From Daucus carota subsp. sativus (taxonomy: Eukaryota; Streptophyta; Magnoliopsida; Apiales; Apiaceae), in contig NC_030381.2 in the NCBI RefSeq assembly GCF_001625215.2, positions 4,861,131 to 4,925,130 on the forward strand: a stretch of DNA of 64,000 nt, written 5' to 3'. The translations under genes and the position numbers were made by a program. Below are positions 56,105 to 64,000 of the stretch, one piece after another. The notes under the pieces were generated by a model. It had not been told where the DNA came from. It saw only the letters and a program-made list of their open reading frames with translations, and searched no databases. Each line of letters opens with the position of its first letter. The first letter of the stretch is position 1.

Positions 56105-56205
56105 ATGTGTGATTTTTATATACGGTAGAGAGAGAGAGGGAGAGAGAGAGAGATTTTAAGTATAGGGAGAGAGAGATGTGATTTTATTATATACGTAGAG
56201 AGAGA
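56105..56205 (-). promoter_or_regulatory. Duplicated core-promoter-like block upstream of RAN1
   Basis: Two similar blocks, each with TATATA-rich sequence between GA-rich runs. On the plus strand these are GATTTTTATATACGGTAGAG near 56111 and GATTTTATTATATACGTAGAG near 56179. On the minus strand each gives a TATA-like box, about 95 and 165 bases upstream of the start codon. The flanking GA tracts (CT on the coding strand) form a pyrimidine-rich leader. Confidence 0.45.
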
Positions 56206-56741
56206 AATGTGGAGGGAGAAAGGATAGAAGTTTTATAATTGAAAAAGTTGGTGAAAGAAGATGGGGGTGGAGAGTGGAATTACAATCCTGTCCTTCGTAC
56301 TCGGTATTGATTTATGTTTAGGAAGAGCGAAATTACGGATTTGCCCTTTGTACTTCATGTTTATGAGGGCTTGTACTACTGGGAATAGGTTAGTGTTTGC
56401 GTGACGATTGAGCTAAAATTTGTGGGAATCGGTTTAGTCGTTGCAATCTAAAATATATAAATAAAAAGGTTAGTTTTAGGTTGTTTTTTTTAATAGATTG
56501 AATTTTTCGTGTCTGCGATTAAATAACTTAAACTAAATTAATGTTGCTGTCGTATCTTAAATCTATCATACTAAATATATGGGAAGGGAAAGAACGTGTT
56601 TACGTGCATGTAGGGATATAACTATCATATCATAAAAAAACCATGTATTTTCCGAACACGAGCCTCTCTTTTTTTCCCTTCAAAATCTTGATTTAATTTC
56701 TCTAAATTTTAAGGGATGCACAAACTTCTAACTAAATATTA

Positions 56742-56997
56742 CTCCCTCTGTCCCATTTAATTGTATACGTTTTTTTTCAACTGCTCGACACGCATTTCAA
56801 TACTCTTATAAAATATAGTTCCGTAACTTATTTTTGAGATTTTCCTTTTCTGAATAAAAATATAACATCCAAACTTTAATTCAAAAAAGAAAATTTTAAA
56901 AATAAATAACACAACTACATTTTACAGGAGCATTAAAGTCCGTGCCGCGTCCCCGTCCCCGTCCCCCAATGTATACAACTCAGGGGGACGGAGGGAG
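56742..56997. mobile_element. Stowaway-type MITE, same family as 48697
   Basis: Left CTCCCTCTGTCCCATTTAAT, right CAGGGGGACGGAGGGAG, with TA on both sides (56740-56741 and 56998-56999). It shares the inner CTGCTCGACACGC and GTCCGTGCCGCG blocks with the copy at 48697-48947. Confidence 0.82.
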
Positions 56998-56999
56998 TA

Positions 57000-59900
57000 G
57001 TGTAATATTACAATCTTTATCATCGTTAGATTATATACAAAAATTGTGAACCGATAATGTCATATCTTGCATCAATTGTTGTATAAATAAATAGGTCATG
57101 TCCTCGTAAAATAAAATATTATTTTGATGGTCAACTTTAACATGATATAATTAAGTCAAAAAAATTATTATAAATGTCAAATAAGCAGATCTATATGTCC
57201 GGAGGAAATATTTATTGTGAATTGAGTAATTTATGCTCGGTTAAAATTAGTGAGTAAAATGATATACAATCTAATCTACATTTCAGGATCACTTTAATAT
57301 TTAATCCGTTATTTTTTCTATCACACATCATTAAATAGACAAATAAATTATATTGAATAAAAAAAAGAGGGTGCTTATTGGGAGATGAATAAGTTTAGCA
57401 CCCGGATAAAAGGCAGAAAGAAAGATCCATGGAGTAGCATTAGCCACTAAAATGTGTAACAAAAACACAATCATTCATTCATAGAAATGGAAAGTAGACA
57501 GGCATTTTGTGCCCCCTTTCCACCAAAACATCAACTATCTCTTTCTTTCCACCAATTATTTCTCAACATTTTGACTTCATTACACTCTCCTCAGTATAAA
57601 CAATGGTTTGTGCCATTGTCAAAGCTCATAAATTAGGATTCGAGTTTATTAGTATAAGATCAAATCAGTTTTGTACTTTAAACTTTGCAATGAAGGCATG
57701 AGCAGAAGCAGCAGGTGAACTAGAACATAGAGGTTTCTATCTGGTAGGTGCATTATTTGACATCTAACCAAAGTGTTAGTTATCTAACCCCCTAACTTCG
57801 AAAGTGGTTTAACCCACCCACACCTAATCTAACACAATTGGTAGATAGTGTATTTCGGGTCTTTGTCAAAATAAGGTTTATTTCCGAGAAATTTGCATAA
57901 TTCTCTTTTTTCTTCAAAATATAAAAGTTAAAAAAGTGTTTTCTATATGATTTTATTTAACAAAACTAGGTAATAATTTATCACACATTAGTACAATTTA
58001 ACATAGAATTTAGGGATCGTTTCCTACTGCTTCAACTTTTTTAAATATTTGACATATTTTTAAATGCATTGATCATGTAGTTAAAATAAATATCTTTAAA
58101 TTAAAATATATTTTAAAGTTTCTTTTGAATTAAAGTATAAGTTCAGTTTTTTTTTAAAAATATTATAATTTTATGTCACTTTTAGAATTATGTGTTAGAA
58201 AGTAAACGACAAATATTTAGTAATTCCTGGATTATAATTAGACATCTATTAGATATTTTATTATTGTACCATTAATTTAAAAAAATATATTATAATTAAT
58301 TGAATTCCAAAAATTAAGTTGTAATAGAGGGTTTTCCAAATTAATACGTATCAGAACAGCTCGGTTCATTTCTTTTATTTTTCCAATAGAAGGTCCAGTA
58401 ATTAGCAGGTGTAAGAAGTCCGCTGGTGTAAGGTCCAAAAATTTGAAGCAAGGCCCATGCTCTTTTTTTTTTAAATTTCTGAGCATGATTTACGGGTTAA
58501 AATTTTAAAGGCACGGCCCATGATATTTAAGAATGAATTTGAGTTGCTCAAAGCTATAATTTCATACAAACATTTCTTTTTTCGTGACCTTATATGAAAT
58601 GTCAACATCATAGTTCAAGTGGATTGTCAAAATTATTTTTATTATATTTTAATAACTAATAAAACACTTGTGTTATAAATTATTGAAACAAATAATTTAA
58701 ATTATGTATCTTAAATACTATTAAGAGCTTGTTTAGGAACAATAGGAAGGCTTAATTTTATCTTCAATTTTTATAAAAATTAAATTAAAGCCAACAAGGT
58801 GTTGGTGTGTTGGTAGAGCTCTTGTACCCCTGCGTGAGGTAACTCCCACGTGTGTGTTAGAGATTAGTTTTTTAAATAACTTTCTTTCATAATTTTGAGT
58901 GAAATTATACCAATTATTATATTTATTTTTATTATAATATTTTTTAATAAAAAATGAATTATCCTATATAGTTATCCGAACCACGAGCATGTTTGGTTTA
59001 GCTCATGAACGTGACCTATAACTTAACCATTTTTCTAATAAGTTATGAGTTTAAAATGTAGGTTTGGATGATCTTGACTTATTAATAATTTATAAGTTAT
59101 TAAAATAATAAAACAAAAATAATTTATGGATTATCTATGTCTTACTGATAATTAGTATAAAAAGTTAAGTCCTTCAAAAAAATTAACTTAAACTATTTCT
59201 GAATTTAAGTATAATTAAATTAAGTCATTGAAAAAAATAACTTAAACTAAATTTTAAATTTAAGACAATTTTTATCTTATTTCTGATTTTAAACCTACTC
59301 TTAATTTATTACATAAATAAATATTTTTTAATTTAAAATTCAAGGTCATTTAGAACTCGGAATTTAAGCCGATACCGAGGTCATACTAATAAAAACTAGC
59401 AAGGCACGTGCATTTTTATAAAGACAAATTTTTGTTTGATTATAATACTATAAAGATTTCCGATTTTTTGTCTGTATCAATTTATTAAACATGAATTGCG
59501 TAAATTTTTTGAGCTATGAATTGCATGTGTGATTTGTGAAAGCCGAGAGCAATTTAAAATTTTGGCTTTCGATTTAACCTGATTCACTTTTGTTTGGTTA
59601 AACTTATTGTTCAAAAATAAAATCTTATTTTTGATGAAAAATACATATAACTCTATTTTATTTCTAAAATAAACCCTTATTTTCTTGCTAAAAACGAACA
59701 CAACACCATTTTAACATTTAATCCAAAAAATTATAAATATATAAATTTTCTTAAAAAAGAAGCAGCTCTTAAATTATCAAATATAAAAGCTTTGAGAATT
59801 TTACTGACTTTTAGATAATTTTTATCAATTTTTTTTTAAAAATACAAGTTATTGAAAAAAGTAACTCAAATGACTTAAGATATTAAGTCATTTTGTTCTT

Positions 59901-60004
59901 GTTTCTAACTTTAAGCCAACAGCTGACTTGTTATATAAATATTTTTTAGTTATTTTTTTTTCCCGGAAGAAATAGAATTAATTAATTCCTCAAACCGTTC
60001 TTCT
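57000..60004. other. AT-rich intergenic region without gene
   Basis: No coding sequence recognised. Near 58790-58870 there is a tRNA-like stretch (TTGGTAGAGCTCTTG) that may be an old SINE. Near 58985-59330 there is AT-rich sequence with GCATGTTTGGTTTAGC at its start, possibly a decayed element. Confidence 0.45.
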
Positions 60005-60490
60005 ATACATGAAGAAACTCTGAATGAGCGATACTCATCCACCAACTATGATCAGCAATAGAATTACTATACCTCGCTAAATAAATAGTGAGCTACGTGG
60101 TTCGGAGACCGTTTAACAAATTTTAAGAAAACTCCTCTCTTTTTTAACTCTTAAAGTCCTCTCTTTTTTAACTCTTAAAGCAGACTTTTGCATTCTGCTA
60201 TAAGCCTACCAAAGTATGACATGAGAAGACATGAGCTTCTAATAGCCTGTATTGCAACCAGGCAATCTGATTCGATAGTCACGTCACGCATATGATGCTC
60301 TTTTATCCAGCTCAGAGCCTCCCTAATCTCTATCGCTTTTGTCAGTCAGGAATCATACTACCTTGCTTACAACTTGAGCGTGCTTCAATCAATTCTCCTG
60401 CATGATTTCTGGCAACGAAAGCAAAACTGTAGCAGTTGGAGGATTGTAAAATCGCAGCATCAGTGTTCACCTTAGACTTATTTCATATGG
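60005..60490 (-). pseudogene. LINE-type RNase H domain remnant
   Basis: Reading the minus strand gives KSKVNTDAAILQSSNCYSFA, then VARNHAGELIEARSSCKQGS, then after a frameshift and stops IREALSWIKEHHMRDVTIES and DCLVAIQAIRSSCLLMSYFG. Further on comes NHVAHYLARYSNSIADHSWW. These are the conserved blocks of the RNase H domain found at the 3' end of plant non-LTR retrotransposons (NTDAA, EALxWI, ESDC, NxxAHxLAR). It is broken by stops and frameshifts. A 24-base direct repeat (CCTCTCTTTTTTAACTCTTA) at about 60136-60180 interrupts the domain. Confidence 0.7.
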
Positions 60491-60739
60491 AAGGGACCAG
60501 TGCTTTTCGCTATCCTCCTTGGTCATGAAACCTAAGAAGTGGTTGAAAGCAAAGCAGTGACCAGAAATAAATTAATCCATAACTAACGTAAGTAATCAAT
60601 TTTAAACTTTAGATAAATTTCTAACAAATTAATAAGAACTCAAGATAAAATGGGTTACATATCAGTCATTTTATAGCCTTTAAGAGTTCATTAAAAATTA
60701 CAAAACAGTGGAATGTTAGAGTTGACATGGTTGTATATA

Positions 60740-60875
60740 AGCAGGCATGATGTGCATTACCTCAGTATGTTAGCTGAATATTTTTCCAGAGGAACACCGA
60801 TGAGTTGATCAGCCTTTTGTAGGTAGAACTGTGTGGAAGTTGTACATGTTGAATTCCCTTAAAGACGAAATATCA
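60740..60875 (-). other. Exon-like fragment, possibly OB-fold (RPA-like)
   Basis: The minus strand reads STSTQFYLQKADQLIGVPLE then KYSANILR, followed by GTAATG. The pattern of a small strand followed by ADQLIGxPLE resembles the C-terminal OB fold of RPA-like proteins, some of which are carried by Helitrons. The match is short, and the identification is tentative. Confidence 0.25.
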
Positions 60876-61269
60876 GGTTGCGATTGATAACACATCCTTA
60901 CATTTTGACTGTTAAATATTTATTTATAAATATTTCTACCAATATATAAACTAACATATACATGCTTGCATACTAAGAATATAAAAATACCGTTATACAT
61001 TGTTCGAAAAAATAACAAAACATGGCATACAATGCTTATTTCGCTAAGCTTTGGATAAAAAACAGAACCAAGTATATGTTAATCCAACTGAGAATTCAAC
61101 AATATTACATAATTAAAATGTGACTCACTAGTTTAGGAGAAAACAAATGATTGTGCAGAATAGTGTCACCTAAAATATAATATTTCATAAAAGAAATGTA
61201 ACATTCCATGAAATTTTGGCTTTGATAAGTCCAAATCATCACCATAGTTATCACATGTAATAGATGCAC

Positions 61270-61570
61270 AGATGATTACCTCGGGAGCTCCCACCATCAG
61301 CCAAAATAGGACCAGCGTCACGTAATTCAGGCCTAGATCCTGCAGAATAAATTTATGAAGTGTTGGTTAGGATGCTACACCAACTTAAATAATAATAACG
61401 TTTAACTAAAGGAAGCAACATAGAGAATGCAAACCAATCTCAAACATAATTTACAAAATCACAGGACATAAAGCTCTGTACCTAGTGTTATTGCGCTTAC
61501 GCTTAAGAGCCCTGCGCTCTTCCGCCATCTATTTGGTGAGGGACAGTTTTGGCCTCCCTCGTTTTTTAGG
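61270..61570 (-). other. Exon-like fragments with AT-hook-type basic motif
   Basis: The minus strand reads MESTPKKRGRPKLSLTK, a stop, then MAEERRALKRKRNN, and further on after an AG acceptor RPELRDAGPILADGGSSRG. KKRGRPK is an AT-hook-like motif. I do not recognise the parent gene. It lies between the kinesin fragment and the RPA-like fragment, all on the same strand. Confidence 0.25.
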
Positions 61571-61781
61571 AGTCGATTCCATCAAACAATGAGAGGGTGT
61601 TGCGCATTTTGCTGGCGATTTCTGATGCTTGCACACAACTGCAGATGACCGCGGATCAGTTTGAAGATCAATGCAAAAATTAGTTTTTTAAACACCATCT
61701 AGCAGTAAAAAGTAGCATATGTGTTTGTCCATGTACATAAGCATATGTATGAAATCATGAAGTGATGAAGTAGTAGAGTAC

Positions 61782-61944
61782 CTTGAGAACAACCCCATGA
61801 TTGATCTCTTTGAGGACGTTGCAGAGGATGAGACCATTGCGAAGAGCTAAACATAATTCCTCTTCCAACGGCTCTTTTGGAAGCACCTCCAACACACATT
61901 GCTCCACTTTTCTTAGCCATTCCACTGCTTCATATCTCCGCAAA
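61782..61944 (-). pseudogene. Calponin-homology exon of a KIN-14 kinesin
   Basis: A 163-base exon with a canonical acceptor (TTGCAG|C) and donor (AAG|GTACTC). It reads LRRYEAVEWLRKVEQCVLEV, LPKEPLEEELCLALRNGLIL, CNVLKEINHGVVLK. This is the first part of the calponin-homology domain at the N-terminus of plant KIN-14 kinesins. The domain binds actin and the ends match a natural exon. The next exon of the domain and the kinesin motor were not found downstream, so it is an isolated captured or duplicated exon. The reading frame is undamaged. Confidence 0.72.
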
Positions 61945-62694
61945 GCTGCAATTTCATGTGTAACTATATATTAACAGCCTATTTTCTTGGCGCGATTTCA
62001 ATTTAAATACAGAATTTTTCATTGCTACACTCATAATAAATCGGCCTAATAATATAGGTTGTTGATTATTTAAACCCCATATTACTCCATTACAAAACCC
62101 GAACTGTTACATTTTTGTCTCAATATACTTTTTACAAGATTATCGACCCCACCATTCGGTGCATTTATATGTTACAAGTAAGCTGTGGAATCATAACAGA
62201 AAAGGGATCCTATAAAAAACAATAGAGTCCAGACCTACAAACACAGATAAACAATTTAACACCGAAGAGAGTCGCATACAATGAGCAAATGCAATCTATC
62301 AATCCAACTTGTCAAGTAACCAACTCATGTAACAATCTTAAGGTATCTAATTAAAGTCTCAACATCGTCCTCTATAATTCAACACAATGAAGAAAAATGA
62401 AACCCCTATCATATGTCCTAATCATGCTCTATAGTATATACTTGACTTTTTACAGGCCACCTATTTAAGCAAGGCCTAATCTTGCAGATTTGTTTGCCGC
62501 CCAGAACAGGCAATATGATAACAGTTTTGATGACAGGTGAAAACAAATCACAAACAAGATTAACGATATTAACCAGAACTAATTGCCCAACCAGTAGCGA
62601 AAATCTTTCCAATGTAAAGATTTGAAAACAACGTGCAATAAAAAACTAATATCCGGTCCGATCTCTACTTTACAGTTGGAAATTTCTAGCATTT
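61945..62694. other. Non-coding spacer between SCYL2 and KIN-14 fragments
   Basis: AT-rich. A possible GT donor (GTGCGT, minus strand, near 62726) precedes it and the TTGCAG acceptor at 61945 ends it, so it could act as an intron of a chimeric transcript. Confidence 0.4.
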
Positions 62695-62926
62695 GAAAAT
62701 TCAAGTGATTACTAAACACGCACCGTCGGATACTGCTGAGAAATCGAAGATCTTCCTCGCTTTCGCTGAATAAAGCTTCCAGGCAAGACCGGTCGAACCA
62801 ATCTGGTCCACGAGATCGGAGTCGTGGAGAGGCTTGGGACCGATGCACGGTGGTCTGTACGGTCTTCTCGATCGCTGCGGTGGTCTCGGAAAAGGCTTGA
62901 CTTAGGGTTTTCATGTTAGCAAACAT
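62695..62926 (-). pseudogene. 5' fragment of an SCY1-like (SCYL2) pseudokinase gene, frameshifted
   Basis: From the ATG at 62926 (or 62914) the minus strand reads [20 protein letters not shown] then TTV. At about 62845 the frame must shift to continue as [20 protein letters not shown] then [10 protein letters not shown]. This matches the N-terminus of plant SCY1-like protein 2, a pseudokinase of clathrin-mediated trafficking. Relative to the family about four residues (QEVT-type) are lost at the shift, consistent with an 11-base deletion. Homology stops after SAKAR and the rest of the gene is absent. If read in the first frame the peptide runs on as unrelated sequence. Confidence 0.72.
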
Positions 62927-63392
62927 CACGGTGGCGATGCGGTGGTTGATTGTGGTGGAGGAAGATGAGGTTGATCGAAATTCACCTTCCTCGTAACCGC
63001 ATTAAAATATAATATATACTTGAACGGATCGCTGAAAAACAACACTAGAAGATTTCACCGTCAGAGAATGATTATAGATGTATATACCTAGTCATCTGCT
63101 AAATCAATTGAGAGGGAATAGGGAGCGAGCTCTGGGCGGTTACGGCCCAGGGCAATTGTGTGATTCAAGAAACATCAAGGGCATGCTGGTAATTTCACTG
63201 GCATTTTTTAGGCTCATTTTGCTCCTAATCGCCTTTTAATATACAAATAAATTGTATTTAAATACCGTTTTTAAGAACAGACGTAGACAAGGGTAATCAG
63301 TTTCTTCTTTCGATTACCAAAACCCCAAACTTGTAAAATTTAAACCCTAATTTTTGAATAAACAGCGTGTATCTATCGCTGTAGCTGTATCA

Positions 63393-63550
63393 ATGGCATC
63401 TCCGAGCACCGCGCCACCGTATAATTCAACTTATAGTGATAACAGTAAGCCATATTTTGAATGGTACAAGAACCCTGCTGCTTCAATGTTTCAATTTTCT
63501 CACCCGCTCTCTCGCAACTCCTCCTCCCCTGCTGGCTCAGGCATCTCTCA
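63393..63550 (+). CDS. Possible first exon of an unknown gene (partial)
   Basis: The ATG at 63393 (G at +4) opens MASPSTAPPYNSTYSDNSKP then YFEWYKNPAASMFQFSHPLS. The base composition is less AT-rich than the surroundings, and a plausible leader lies upstream (ACCCCAAACTTGTAAAATTT...). The frame then runs into a CT microsatellite. A donor near CTCAGGCATCT is unclear, so the 3' limit is approximate. I do not recognise the protein. The gene would continue beyond the window, and transposon-like sequence follows. Confidence 0.35.
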
Positions 63551-63680
63551 CTCCCTCCCTCCCTCCCTCTCTCTCTCTCTCTCTCTCTCCCTCCCTCCCT
63601 CTCCCTCTCTCCCCCTCTATTTCTCCCTCTCCGTCTCCCTATCTCTCTCCCCCTCTTCCTCTCCTCTCCCACTCCCTCTT
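63551..63680 (+). repeat. (CT)n/(CCCT)n microsatellite
   Basis: About 130 bases of CTCTCCCTCC-type sequence. The long Ser/Leu/Pro open frames here on both strands are caused by the repeat. Confidence 0.9.
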
Positions 63681-64000
63681 TTTTGTGTTTATGTTATTTG
63701 ACTGGCATATGATTGCGATGATCTTTGCAGAGCCGGGCCTGAGGGTGTGCAGGTTGTTCAACGGAACAGGGCCCTTAAATATTAGGGGCACAATTTTTAT
63801 GTAGGTGTATATATATGTATGTATAGTTAAAATGAAAAAAATAGCAAAAAAAGTAAATTTTATTTTTAAGATTAAAAAATTGTAGATGAAAAAAATTGAA
63901 AAGTGTTATACACTTCAATAATTTTTAAATGTTATTTTGAATAAGTTATATAAATTCTAAAAAATATTAATTATATCATAATCATGTTAATTAAAATAAA
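63681..64000. other. Right edge, AT-rich, no clear gene
   Basis: After CTTTGCAG at about 63730 there is GAGCCGGGCCTGAGGGTG and CAGGGCCCTTAAATATTAGG, which looks like a repeat end rather than coding. The last 200 bases are very AT-rich. Confidence 0.35.

Noticed and set aside
58790-58870. tRNA-like stretch with TTGGTAGAGC
   Set aside because: No full cloverleaf or intact B box (GTTCRANNC) can be built; at most an old SINE trace.
63354-63804. Several overlapping Ser/Leu/Pro open frames at the right edge
   Set aside because: Most of their length is the CT microsatellite; only the first 50 codons from 63393 look like possible coding sequence.

Overview
The window is nuclear DNA of a flowering plant. 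Its genes have GT-AG introns, the intergenic DNA is very AT-rich, and the families present are plant-specific (CC-NBS-LRR resistance protein, VQ-motif protein, QRT3-type polygalacturonase, B3/REM domain protein, RAN1-type copper ATPase). The dense load of small Stowaway, Tourist, hAT and Mutator elements fits a eudicot genome. An asterid such as a member of the carrot family is a guess, not something the sequence proves. No prokaryotic, organellar, viral or CRISPR feature was seen.

Layout. (1) 205-1589, +: a B3/REM-like gene interrupted by an in-frame TAG. (2) 3424-13379, -: a three-exon CC-NBS-LRR resistance gene of the RPS2/At4g27190 type. Its 3.8-kb second intron holds a stack of nested Tourist-like MITEs. 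(3) 13.7-24.4 kb: a repeat-rich gap. It contains a local duplication carrying a Mutator-type MITE, a probable 2.7-kb solo LTR with a hAT MITE nested inside it, a broken receptor-kinase fragment and a small retroelement remnant. (4) 24705-26449 and 29011-31961, +: two tandem QRT3-like pectin-lyase-fold genes with identical intron phases, separated by a hAT MITE and a Stowaway MITE. (5) 32725-37491, -: an eight-exon choline-phosphate cytidylyltransferase gene with one apparent GC-AG intron. (6) 38554-41225, -: a four-exon RRM RNA-binding protein gene. (7) 43125-43817, -: a single-exon VQ-motif gene. (8) 49842-56020, -: a nine-exon copper P1B-ATPase (RAN1/HMA7 type). (9) 56-64 kb: mostly decayed DNA with Stowaway elements, a LINE RNase H remnant, and a cluster of gene fragments. 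That cluster holds the 5' end of an SCY1-like (SCYL2) pseudokinase, one calponin-homology exon of a KIN-14 kinesin and other exon-like pieces, all on the minus strand. It ends with a possible first exon on the plus strand at the right edge.

The intact genes are unrelated in function: pathogen sensing, pectin metabolism, phosphatidylcholine synthesis, RNA metabolism, defence signalling and copper delivery. They form no cluster or pathway. The most unusual parts are the SCYL2/KIN-14 fragment cluster (about 60.7-63.0 kb), the nested MITE stack with an internal unfilled paralogue as control, and the solo LTR with its nested hAT element.

Exon limits were placed by hand from splice consensus, reading frame and remembered family sequence. 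All intact gene models sum to a whole number of codons, but none has been checked against transcripts.
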